64,000 nucleotides of DNA from assembly GCA_963678675.1 (NCBI GenBank), contig OY783192.1:32333250-32397249 (forward strand). Reading direction: 5' to 3'. The translations under genes and the position numbers were made by a program. The notes beneath the pieces were generated by a model. That model was given only the letters and a program-made list of their open reading frames with translations. It was not told where the DNA came from and made no database searches. Positions 22,811-33,697 of this stretch are shown piece after piece (the stretch's first letter is position 1; each line of letters begins with the position of its first letter). The stretch comes from Xiphydria camelus. Lineage: Eukaryota; Arthropoda; Insecta; Hymenoptera; Xiphydriidae.

Positions 22811-24234
22811 AATATACCATGTCACGCGAAATACGAGGATTTCTCACCGAGGAGTGAAAAATGAATGTCACTATTGTTCCTTGGATGAGCTCCTTTTATA
22901 CCTGAAGAAACCCCCACCTCAGAGCTCGCCTCATCTTTGCACCAAATGACCAATCGCCGAACCCCAAATAATACCCACCCTTCTATTTTCTGGGATCTCT
23001 AAACCTTTACAAAGAAGCGTGAAAGAACGCTAAACTAGGTAGCGTGCATTAAGTGTACAATTTCATGCTTAAAAGCGTATTTTGAAATATGAGGTGTTCA
23101 AACATTTCCCGAATTCTTCGTGTATACCTACTTAAAGCGCGCGCTTTATTTTCGCCAGGGCTGCGAGCAGAGATTAATTTAACTCTGACATCACGTCAAT
23201 CGATCTGACTGGATCGGTCGATATAAAAAAGAACTGCGTGATGTATATAAGCGACGAATAAATTGGACGATTCTCAAAATAAAGTCTAGAACTGAGCATA
23301 TATAAAGAAAATACCCAACCCCAATTAGCATATACAAGCTTGACGGGAATATTGGGCCAACAATTAATTTAAAGTTTCAACGGTTCGTATTTGCATTTTC
23401 AGCACAAATCCCGAGGAGATTTGACCGTATTACTGAAAGTCCACTTTAGCTTCCCGAGGGTTTAATGTGGAACCGCCGTGATTCACGCTGCAGTGCATAC
23501 TGTGCCCGCCCGCACACCCGCGTACGTGTATACAATACAAATGGATATTGTACACGGGATAAAGTCTACAGCGGGTGGTAAACGTTGGCACATGCCAATA
23601 AGGCAGTTCAAATTGAATGGATAATAATAAAGTGCTCATGAAGAAGCCGGTAAAGCAAATGCTTTCATTTTCTCAGCAAAGAAAAGAATGTTACTAATGC
23701 TAGAAGTCGTTAGTTATTGCCGCAAACGCGAGGAAAATTATCAACGCTATCTAGGAAGACTGTTTTACAATCTGTACACATAATTGAATAATATAGAAAC
23801 CTAGGGATATTATCTGAAATAGATTACGAGGCACTCTGCAGAGCGGATGGCACGCCATCCATAGAAATCAATCATGAAATGAGCTCAGGTTCTGTAACCA
23901 ACTTTGTACAATCTACTGCAGCATAAATTCTTGCGAGGATGGGTAACATAAGGAAGTACCGTAATAGACTCTGAGCTGTGAGCTTTTAACTGGTAGTCTG
24001 TACAGCTCAGTACAATCTGAATTGTAGGAGAAAATACCACTGGAGCACAGTCCAGGATCTACTACACCGTATTCTCTTACGTTTTACTATCCTCACAAGG
24101 GCTTTGTAGGGTAAATCCATAGAAATCGACTAGTTAATCCAATTTCAAATACATAAAAACTACAGAGCTAAATCAGCGTTAACTTTATCAACCTTGATAG
24201 AATTAGCCCTACGTGTCCTATACAGGGTGCGTCA
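22811..24234. other. Intergenic, no gene recognised
   Basis: Mostly unique AT-rich sequence without a supported feature. Confidence 0.4.
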
Positions 24235-24371
24235 CGCAATACACGCCAGCGTAGCGGGTTGCATATCGGTTATCCGCCTGGCGCCGTACACAGGCGCCTG
24301 CCCCTGCAGCGGATCGGATGCGTCAACCGATATGCAACCCGCTACGCTGGCGTGTATTGTGTGACGCACCC
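24235..24371. mobile_element. Near-perfect fold-back element, 137 bp
   Basis: The left arm starts GGGTGCGTCACGCAATACAC and continues GCCAGCGTAGCGGGTTGCAT. The right arm is the near-exact reverse complement, ending GTGTGACGCACCC. Only about 35 bases separate the arms and they also contain a small GGCGCC-centred hairpin. It is GC-rich compared with the surrounding DNA, and the arms are almost free of mismatches, suggesting recent activity. Confidence 0.9.
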
Positions 24372-25298
24372 GATATATAGTTTCTAAATTACAACCATGT
24401 ATATGTAATGTATAGAGTTTCCCAAGTCATTGGATTTTTCCAAAATTTTCGAACGTTTTTAAAGAATTTCAAATACTTTTGAAGGAAGGATACCATATTT
24501 CACTGTACAACATTACTAAATTAAATAAAATCAAAGATAAAGAAAGAAGCGTTTCACTGATTTTCAGAATGCGCATCCTGATATCCTTTAAGAACAAAAT
24601 ATGAACCAGCAACCAAAAACGGCAGGCAAATAAATAGAAAAAGCTACATCAAATGGACTGATATGACCAATTACAAATCAAACATCGACCTGCAATACTA
24701 ATGATATTAGGTAATAGACAAGTAAACCAAAGAAATAAATGGACAGTGAAATAGGCATTGATACATTAAATCTTTTGCACCATTAGAGCTGAATCAACTT
24801 CTCAATCTGGTACTCGATCTTTTATAAGAAATCAGTTCAAAAAAATGTAATGACTGTTGCTCACCAGTATCTCGTTATCATAGAGTCTGAGTCATGTGAA
24901 GATCGCAAAAGAATTCCAATGCAGCAGTCCCAGGACTTGACTTAAATGATGTTTCTCAAACTTGAAGAAAGCAAGTGAGCTCTGTATAATTACCTGTAAT
25001 CATAACAACTCAATTTACCGTATCTATTATTATATATAATACTGCCAAACTCTTAAACAAGTCAACTCATCTGATACCTTTTGAATGCATATGAAGAACC
25101 GACTACAACTTCACATTGGGTAGTGAGGTCAATGAATACAAGGGACAAAATGGGGAATACGAAAGAGCGATATATTTACTAATTACTTAAAAATGAACTA
25201 ACAATTAGCAATGCGAGACCGTTTTCAAGGTTTATTGACGGCACTTTAGTGGTGGTACCTACCAAAGAAACAAATGCCACGAAGATTTAAGAATTCTA
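24372..25298. other. Intergenic, no gene recognised
   Basis: AT-rich, no supported feature. Confidence 0.4.
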
Positions 25299-25381
25299 AT
25301 TGGACCGCGTTATGCAAACGCGGATTAAGCGTCATTGTATTCCATAACGCTTAATCCGTTATTGCATAACACGGTCCAATT
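25299..25381. mobile_element. Short fold-back element, 83 bp
   Basis: AATTGGACCGCGTTATGCAA and GCGGATTAAGCGT on the left mirror ACGCTTAATCCG and TTGCATAACACGGTCCAATT on the right, with a loop of roughly 14 bases. The structure is too symmetrical and too short for a tRNA. It is most likely a miniature fold-back transposon. Confidence 0.75.
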
Positions 25382-25633
25382 ATTCATCTTGAAAAGCAGA
25401 TTAATGAAAACTTGTCAACGAAAAGTGCCAATAAAATTCATCGCTATCTGGTGCTCCGTAGTTAAAGAAAGTCGCTAATCCATTCCTGCGGTAAAACGAT
25501 TATTGCGCGTCGTACGAAAACTTCCCTAAAAATTGGAAGAGCGATCGCATGAAAACATCCGTAACCTACTGCGAGATCGAAGGACTAGAGGCATCGTTGT
25601 CGAACAATTCGACGCTAGAATTAGCCGTGCGCC

Positions 25634-26209
25634 GTGGAAAAATTGACGAAGAAGACGTATGCGAAACGAACTTTTCACCGCCAAAAAATGTTGCGGAAAT
25701 CACGGCGGCCATTTTTTGCTACTACGGGCACATCCGGTACTTCAATGCCGGAATGCATTGATATATCTATATATATTGTAACTCCAAAAAACCGTTCGAA
25801 ATTAACGATAACTCGAACCCCACCTTGCCGAATACACTTCGAATTGCCGAAAAGCGTCCTGGACCAGAGGAAAATCCAATCCCACATGCCCACTCATCCC
25901 AAAATAAGGCGTATCGATCGCGATCTCGAAGAACCCACTTCTCGCCAAGCCCATTCTCGAACGCTCGGCGTAGGTACACGAGGTATGATCATCGAGAGCA
26001 AATTCGCGAATACCTGCATTGCTCCAAAGGCAGCTGACGAATATCACGCGAGAATGATGCTTCGGAGAGAACTTTTAAGTGACGAACTAACACAAGACAT
26101 CAAAACCTTCCGAGAGCAAAACAAACCCGCCTCCCGCGCTTACTGTGGCGTCGCCATGTTGTGCACCGCACAGCGCCACGAAATACGAACTGCGCTAATT
26201 CCCTTGTAA
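25634..26209 (+). CDS. Unassigned open frame of 191 codons (doubtful)
   Basis: A stop-free frame of 576 bp starts with ATG and ends TAA. The product is basic and rich in Arg, Thr and Pro, with no domain, signal peptide or membrane segment that I recognise. Overlapping open frames exist on both strands, which suggests a locally stop-poor, GC-richer segment more than a gene. No clear TATA box, splice site or polyadenylation signal frames it. It lies upstream of Orc1 on the same strand. Kept only as a candidate because it is the longest unexplained frame in the first 27 kb. Confidence 0.12.
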   Translation: MEKLTKKTYAKRTFHRQKMLRKSRRPFFATTGTSGTSMPECIDISIYIVTPKNRSKLTITRTPPCRIHFELPKSVLDQRKIQSHMPTHPKIRRIDRDLEEPTSRQAHSRTLGVGTRGMIIESKFANTCIAPKAADEYHARMMLRRELLSDELTQDIKTFREQNKPASRAYCGVAMLCTAQRHEIRTALIPL

Positions 26210-26519
26210 CTCTTTTTCTTTCGGTTATCCATACATAAATGCATTTACGTCTTTCGTGCGAAATAAGCGTATATGTGTATAATATGTAATTTCTTTTATT
26301 CGCTTCTGTTACCGAAAAAACGTATTCGATGTTCCGCCCTCCGACCCTCCTGCACGTCCGCGCTACCTCATTTGCTCCAGTACGACTTATAAATCGTTTT
26401 GTCGCCGATGACTTGAAATAAATCATAAATACTTGATACCTAACTTACCTTATTGTAATTGTTTCGCCGCAGGAGATTACTATGATAATTAAAACGAAAT
26501 AAAACTTTGAACGCGACAA

Positions 26520-27009
26520 TAGCGACAAGTCTTTTCACGGCGCCATTTTGGGAAGCACTCGATGGCGACATCACTCGGCGGCTCTCTTAAGCTCGTTTCA
26601 GATGCAAGCGTCGCCAAAGCCAATGGGAAGACGAGAATCTGATTCCACCAATTGACTCTAGCATTTTAAAGCAACCAATGAGGGAATAGATGACGCATAT
26701 TGGATCGGAAATCCTATTCGCTCGTTGATCGCTGTTCTGATTCATGGAGACAGTACTTAGCATCAGCGCTCGTCAATTATTCTATGGTAGTCCATCTACA
26801 TGAATTTTAATCATAGGTTTTATTAATTTCCCGCTAAACCTACTCCGTGTATAAATATTGTTGACAGCTAAGTAGTCTCGTTTTATGTAACGTTTATTTG
26901 ACGATTATTCTATTCTATTAAGAATGTTAAATTAATTTTTACTTGTAATGAGCAGTATTCAGTTCCGTATAACATTAATTCTTTGTTCGTTATAAATTAA
27001 ATTGCTGCA
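26520..27009 (+). promoter_or_regulatory. Orc1 promoter and 5'UTR region
   Basis: The segment upstream of the Orc1 start has three CCAAT motifs (AGCCAATGG near 26620, CACCAATTG near 26646, AACCAATGA near 26675). It also has a perfect E2F consensus TTTCCCGC at 26827-26834, about 175 bp before the ATG. Established knowledge: Orc1 is a classic E2F/Dp target in Drosophila and vertebrates. The transcription start is not visible directly; the element positions are seen, the function is inferred. Confidence 0.55.
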
Positions 27010-30000
27010 ATGAGTAGAAGACGAAGCGGATTGCATTATCCTACCGTTCAGTGGTTAGGCGACAAAATCCTTTTGAAAGCAATTAATCCAATTAACAAAT
27101 CACGTTCATCTTACGAGTAAGTAAATAAAATAGTTTAACGCATCAATCGTAATTAATTACAATTGCTGCCGATTAATTTTCCAAAGACAGACGTTATTCG
27201 CTCTAAAATTCTTTCTACGAATCACGTTACTTATAAGCGCAATTAAATTATTAGCGTTCTACAATTTTCAGAGGTTTTAAATTTGGAGAAATCAATGCAT
27301 TCATCGGAGATTACGTATTAGTATCAAACGCAGATGCGAATGAACCAGACACATTGGAAGGATGTGACGTCGCGAGGATAGATCATTTATTTGAATACGG
27401 TCAGTCATTTGCAACTGAAAATTGAAGTAATTCAGAGACTTTTTCATTACTTGGAATAACAATCCTGACTGATTTAATTCTTTCTATTCATACAGACAAA
27501 GGTGACAAGTACAGAGCAAATGTCCAATGGTATTCGAGGCCACAAAATTTGCCAAAGAACATTAATACTAATCATTTGGACCATCAAAGAGAAGTGGTAG
27601 AGGAACACAGGAAATATGATAGTAATATTAGTATCGAAACCATCTTCGGCAAATGCACAGTATGAAAAAATTTTAATTTATATACATTTAAAAATAAAAT
27701 GCTAGAGAGAAATACTATTTTAACAAAACGTCTAGGAATAAATTAGAGACCCTTTGGAAGAAGTTATACTTACTGAAACTTTATTTCTGCCTCTGGACTG
27801 ATGTAATTTAGGATGTCAGTGGATTGCAATAATACAAAACAGAAAAATATCTACAATGTGCCTGTACAATTATTTAGTAATTGAAAAGGCCAACGTAATT
27901 TCGATTGTTTGCCTATTTTTTGACGCTTTTGTTATTACATTATTAATTGGCAATATCACTGAAACTTAAAGAACTATCTTCCATTTGTGCGTGGAATGAT
28001 CATTATTAAACGAAAATGCATTGATCAGTCTTGACTAGACATTGATAATATCGTGCAACTTTATAAAAATGCACAATAACTTGGATGATAAATATTGTTC
28101 CCACTTAAAATCTAACACGATTATAACGTATTATACATTGTTTCATTATTCTCTTACCTGAATCATATGAGGGGCTGAGATTCATAGTGGTGTAAGTCAG
28201 ATTATCCAGATTTTCCAAGGCAACCGCTTTGTCGTCCCAAAATATACATGTAACCCCTTTCTTGTTAGCTACATCATACGCCCAAATTATAGCAGTACAT
28301 ATTCCGACGGTAATACGCCTCAGAAACTGTAATCTTAGAAAAGGGCTTATGTATGTTTGGGACGACGAAGCAGTTGCTTTGGAAAATCTGGATAATCTGA
28401 CTTACATCACTATGAATCTCAGCCCCTCATATTTTTCCTACCTCAATTGAACCGAACGAAAGATTAAAAACATTTAATTGTTGTTTCTTTTGTAAAAAAA
28501 ATACTTTCCCGATTAAAAAAAAAATAGTAATTATAATAAAAAGGACTATATTGTACAAGTTTACACTACTTTTACAGTTGATTTATGGGCGAGAAGATGA
28601 AAGCCCACAGGAAGTATTAAGAAGGGTTCCAAAAAAAAGACCAACTTATTTCTGCAGATATAAGCTGATAAAGAAGCAACGAAAATTTGTTCTCGAACCT
28701 GTAAATATCGCTGAAGAAATCTCTACCAGTTGCGAGACTTCATCCACGTCAGACTATTACGAGATCGCAAAAGGAGATGAAAACAATCCCAATTCATTTT
28801 CCGTTGATTCTGATTCTAACATGATTTGGGATTCGACGCCCAGGAAAATAACGCATGCTAAACGCTTCAATGGAGATACACCGAGCGAGAATTCAAGGAT
28901 GAAATCGAAAGAAAATAAAAAATGTATCCTGGAAAACTCATCGGAATATATGCACTCTAAATTACCGAAAGGTGGAACCCCGTTGAAAAGTAATAACGCA
29001 AACCTGCTGCAAAGTAAGAACGATCGTTCGTCAGTGACGGAGCAATCAAAGAACAGGCTGTCTAACGACGGCAATGAAATCGTTAAACCCACGCCAGAAA
29101 AAGCTTTTTCCAATATGTCAATTGGGAAGCGTAAGACAAGAAGTACCAGCGAAGAAAGTTTAGAACCAAGGAGCCGTAGCATTTCACCAGAAATTCTATA
29201 CCAAGGTAAGTTGATTTCATTCACAAGAACCATTAAATTAGCAGAGAGTTTCGAAACGGTGGTATTCTCTACATATTCTAGTTGTAAAACAGATACTTAA
29301 CACTTTCACTGCCGGCAACGCGGCTCCCGCGTTTAGGTAAGACGGTATCATTGCCCACGACAGTGAATCGGCAGTGAATGTGTTAAGATCGAAATCCTAT
29401 GAAAAACTAACGCTCATTAACGAACCTCAGCCTCACTCGAGTTCTGCAACTTTTATGGCAGGTCCACTCTCCGCGTACACGTTTATCGAAAACAAAGGAC
29501 AAGCTCTGATCTTAAAGACACCGATAAGTATAACGAAGAGAAGATTGAATAAATGCACGGAGGCCGACATATCCAATATCCTCGAATCAGATAGCGACGG
29601 GGACCGAGAGATCGTCAAAATAAAGAAAAACGATGGAAAAGTCGTCGCTGTAGCTAAATCGAATCGGGAGGAACTGGAGCTTTTGACTACCCCGAGAAAG
29701 ATTGAAGCAAAAGCTTTGAAAAACGATTCTAATGATACTCGAAACGACTCATCGAGAGGGGCGCGACGAAATCTATCCAACAGCTTGAACAGTGAAAGCA
29801 AAAAAGAGATGCTCCACGATCTGTTGCACAAACAAATAGCCCAAAAACGAGAGGAAGCGTCGCTCAAGATCAAACTTAGACGATCGACTGAGCAGAGCAA
29901 TTACAAAATCGATTCGGACACCGATTGCGAGAGTCACGGCAGGAACAACTTGTACAATTCGGCAAGAACTTCCTTGAGAACTCGTTGCAAAACAGCGACC

Positions 30001-32191
30001 GCACATAGAGGAAAGCATGACACGAAGGATTCTTCGAATTACGAAGAAGATAGCGAGGACTCTTCGCGCAGCACGAGCAGTAGCTCCGCAAATGTTCAAT
30101 TACGGAGATCTACCAGGATCCGTTCGCCAAATAAGAAGTACATCGATTTCTACGATAACCAGGCCACTCGAAATAGTGAAACGCGCAAACACTCGGCGAT
30201 AGAAACGATTCATATCTCCGATGACAATGAAAATTCGATCGTCACTGCAGATTCGCTGACAACACCGAAAGCATGCGCTTTCAAATGTACGCGACTAAGT
30301 GAAGCAGTAACTCCAAAGAGCAACAAAAGGGAGACTCCTAAAAGAAATTCTACGGCGAGGAAGAGCATGGCCGTGACTACAACGCCGAAAAGTACACCTC
30401 GAAAGAATGCGAGAAGGAATGAAAGAGCGGAGAATGTACAAAACTTACGTCGAATTGACGAGCACGATTCTGATTCCGACGACTCCTGTACGGCGAAGAT
30501 TCGAAAGAGTCCTAGAAAGAGTAGAAAAGTAGCTACGGATTGCGTGTCAACTCCGAGTCGCAAGCGCGCTGTTAGGGAGGATAAAAACGACGCGGTAACG
30601 CCGTTGAAAGAAAGTGAACGTTCCTCCGCTTTGTTGCGGACTCCTAAAGCGATCAGAAATGGCTGTTTAACTCCATCTATGCGTCAAAGGAATGCTGGTA
30701 TCATGAAACCTTCTACTCCTTTGCAAGAGGCCAGAGTTCGATTGCACGTCAGTGCCGTGCCGAAGTCGTTACCGTGCAGAGAGGAAGAGTTCAACAATAT
30801 CTACACATTCTTAGAGGGAAAGCTGATCGGCAACAGCGGCGGGTGAGTGACGTTATTTCAGGCAATAAGTTCAATCTCAAGCAATACGGCAATTAAACTT
30901 TTACGACATTTTTCTTTCCACTGGTGATACGATTCGGTTCTCGTTACAGATGCATCTACATAAGCGGTGTCCCCGGAACTGGTAAAACTGCGACAGTAAA
31001 CGAAGTAGTCCGGTGTTTAAAAAAGACGGTGTCTAAGGGAGATCTGGAGGATTTCGAGTACATCGAGATCAACGGCATGAAATTGACCGAGCCGCGGCAA
31101 GCGTACGTTCAAATATTGAAGCAACTCGCGCATAAAACCGCTACGTGGGAACAGGCGCATCAATTGCTGGAGAAAAGATTTACGAGACCAGCGCCAGGAA
31201 GACGAATGACTTTATTACTCGTTGACGAGGTGCGCGAAGCGATTAAAATACCGGTACTATTATTCGGAGCGCGGAGTTCATTTTTAACTAAATTTCATCG
31301 AATCGCAGCTCGACGTCATTTGCAACAAACGGCAGGACGTAGTGTACAATCTTCTGGACTGGCCCACGAAAGCGTCGGCTCAACTCGTAGTTATAACTAT
31401 AGCCAATACCATGGATCTACCAGAGAGGGTTTTAATGGGGCGTGTAACATCGCGATTGGGACTTACGCGATTGACCTTTCAGCCCTACAACCACAAACAA
31501 TTGCAGGAAATAGTAATCACAAGACTGAAAGACTCCAATGCATTCAAAGGTGAAGCCGTGCAATTGGTAGCGAGGTGAGTTGAGTCTTCCGCGCCGAAGA
31601 AACTAAACGTGTATTGTCGAACACGAGTTCATGACTGAACTTCGATTGTTTCCATAGAAAAGTAGCAGCGGTATCCGGTGATGCCAGACGCGCCTTGGAC
31701 ATTTGCCGACGTGCCACGGAAATCGCAGAGTTCCACGACGAAGAAATCGTCACGATGTCTCACGTTAATCAAGCTTTAACGGAAATGATTGCAAGCGCCA
31801 AGGTGCAAGCGATTAAGCACTGTTCGGAAGTGGAGCGGATATTTTTGCAAGCCGTCTGCGCGGAAATTTCTCGAACTGGAGTGGAGGAAGCATGTTTGAA
31901 GAATGTATATAGACAGCTGGAAAGCTTGTGCTCCCTCGAAGGTTCGCATTCGTTTCCGAGACTTTACAATAATTATTTTCGTCTTTAACGATTTCAATAA
32001 ATATGACGTGAAATGTGATTCTTACAGGCGTAAAGGTTCCCGCGATGACGCAAGTACTAGACATATGCGGAAGACTCGGTTCGAGTAGACTGTTAATATG
32101 CGAACACTCGAGGAATGATATATATCAAAGGATATTATTAAACGTTTCGTCGGATGATATTCACTTCGCTATGCAGGATATTAACGTTTAA
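27010..32191 (+). CDS. Orc1: Origin recognition complex subunit 1
   Basis: Orc1 is the ATP-binding AAA+ subunit of the origin recognition complex that loads MCM helicases in the nucleus. Exons read from splice sites: 27010-27116, 27272-27399, 27496-27659, 28578-29205, 29372-30842, 30950-31229, 31309-31574, 31658-31941, 32028-32191; the sum is 3492 bases, 1163 codons plus stop. Residues 1 to about 165 match a BAH domain. A long Ser/Arg/Lys-rich disordered region follows, with many TP and SP sites next to basic residues (CDK-type). The AAA+ domain has Walker A GVPGTGKT (839-846), Walker B LLLVDE/LD split by an intron, sensor 1 ITIANTMDLPER and sensor 2 region GDARRALDICRRATE. A C-terminal winged-helix part closes it. 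It is longer than fly (about 920) or human (861) Orc1 because of the linker. The exon 5 acceptor is ambiguous: one at 29371 lies in a transposon end, another at 29461 gives a product 30 residues shorter. Confidence 0.93.
28166..28431. mobile_element. TA-flanked MITE in Orc1 intron 3
   Basis: TA plus TGAGGGGCTGAGATTCATAG on the left, with the inverse CTATGAATCTCAGCCCCTCA plus TA on the right. Arms of about 85 bp match closely, including CAGATTATCCAGATTTTCCA and its complement. TA duplication suggests Tc1/mariner-type mobilisation. It sits between the exons of the BAH-coding part and should be removed by splicing. A short open frame over it is an artefact. Confidence 0.9.
29297..29386. mobile_element. 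TTAA-flanked mini-element at Orc1 intron 4 / exon 5
   Basis: TTAA occurs at 29297-29300 and 29383-29386. The inner ends are CACTTTCACTGCCG and the inverse CGGCAGTGAATGTG, one mismatch in 14. The 82-bp interior is GC-rich (CGCGGCTCCCGCG). The right inverted repeat contains CAG/TGAATG, a potential 3' splice site that joins in frame to exon 4 of Orc1. Confidence 0.75.
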
Positions 32192-32242
32192 GTGAAAAGT
32201 AGAGCGTAGACTTAAAAATGGAGAGTAATCCCATCTCTCTAA

Positions 32243-32465
32243 TCACTGCTAAAAATATCCGGTTGAAAATGATTCAAAAATGCCATAGAGTGAGAAGCTT
32301 TATCGTTTCTTATAATTTTCCGATTGAATATCATAAAAAACAATAAGATCGACATATTATCTGTATAAGTTTCTATGGTATTTAATATGAAAATTATAAG
32401 AAATGTGATTGATTTTGCACTCTGGTATTTTTGAATCATTTTCTATCGGAAATTTTTAACGGGGA
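32243..32465. mobile_element. Fold-back element within the Orc1 3'UTR
   Basis: Lies between the Orc1 stop (32191) and its AATAAA (32566). Left arm GAAAATGATTCAAAAATGCC and TTATAATTTTC; right arm GAAAATTATAAGAAA and GGTATTTTTGAATCATTTTC. The arms pair over about 90 bp with mismatches. If transcribed, it gives a long hairpin in the mRNA tail. Confidence 0.75.
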
Positions 32466-32565
32466 TGCCTTATTTGTTCCGCGTACACAAACTATATTTT
32501 ATATATTTATAGATATTTGTTAAGGATTTGAAGATGCTGTGCCTTAAATAATGCGTATTTTTATA

Positions 32566-32571
32566 AATAAA
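32566..32571 (+). terminator. Orc1 polyadenylation signal
   Basis: AATAAA 375 bp after the Orc1 stop; a second AATAAA follows at about 32597. Position fits the end of the Orc1 transcript. Confidence 0.6.
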
Positions 32572-32989
32572 ATGACCATACCCGTATTTCTATTAAATAA
32601 ACATTATGAACTCGTTGAAGAGGACTCGTACAACTATCAAAGCTGAAGACTGCACATGCTTCCGGGATTTAAATTTCATAAAGAAATGCGATCATGCATA
32701 AGCATACGTATACGTAATCAGTTTCTCCAGAAAGTTGGACATACATCCTACATTATTTTCTGTACGTTCAAAGCTTCCAACGGAGATTTATTTGTATTTC
32801 AGAGTACATATATATCTGATTTGTGCATACTTTCAAATCAAAGTCGTATAATTTTGACGTTTGGTGTAGTATCAAGAAAAAATTTTATGGCGATGCATTA
32901 GCAAAAGTGCACGTTTCATTTTAACCCGCCATAACCCCCTCCCCCCACACTGGTATATGAAGCATATGTAGGCCTCTAGAACTTCAATA

Positions 32990-33072
32990 TGGCGATCGAA
33001 GCGTGATAAATATACTACTTTCCGTAGTGTTTCGTGACAATAGGCGAGAGGCAGCGTTGTAAATTACTTCAG
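32990..33072 (+). promoter_or_regulatory. Probable non-coding first exon of the zinc-finger gene
   Basis: The sequence ends in CTTCAG/GTAAATAT, a good 5' splice site at 33073. The next acceptor, TTTATTTCAG at 33629-33638, precedes the ATG at 33698, so an untranslated first exon is likely. The transcription start itself is not visible. Confidence 0.4.
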
Positions 33073-33697
33073 GTAAATATCGTAGAAATTTAAAACATTA
33101 CTTTTACCGTCACGAGTATCGCGAGTCGGTTTACAGTTCAGCTAAATCTGTGGCAGGGGGAGTAGCCTCCTCACAGGCCGAAAAAGGCAATGATACTGGA
33201 TACACTATTGATATTTTTCTTTTCCATCGTCTTACTGGCCTGACAGAAATGTGGGAACGAAGGAACAGACAATTTTATCATTGAAAAATGGGAATGACAG
33301 TGTCCTGAAATTCAAGTATAAAATGCCGAGCCACTTGATCGGAACTTTCAGGTGTCTCCATCTGTGTTGATTCCGTTGAAATTCGCTCAAGAACCGCGCC
33401 AAATTTGAACGTCAATCCTGCCGGTCACAAGTTAATTTTTGCCGAGAAGGTTTATGTTTTAATCGCATTCGCATAATTATTAGCAATTCCTTTAGGAATA
33501 TTATAGAACATTTAAAAGGATGTCGTTAGATATGTTGATATTGTTTTACTGAGTTTCACACCCCGTAATAAAGAAAATATAATCCTCGTGAATTTGTTCA
33601 GCACTGTTACCTAACTTTTTTATTTCCATTTATTTCAGAAACGAGCAGATCTCGCAATTGCACGTCTACATAAGAAATAGGAGACCACAACGCAACG

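Noticed and set aside
25299..25381. Possible tRNA or structured RNA
   Set aside because: One long symmetric hairpin without cloverleaf arms or box A/B; a fold-back transposon explains it.
28229..28450. Possible extra Orc1 exon
   Set aside because: It lies within the TA-flanked inverted-repeat element in intron 3, and exons 3 and 4 already join in phase without it.
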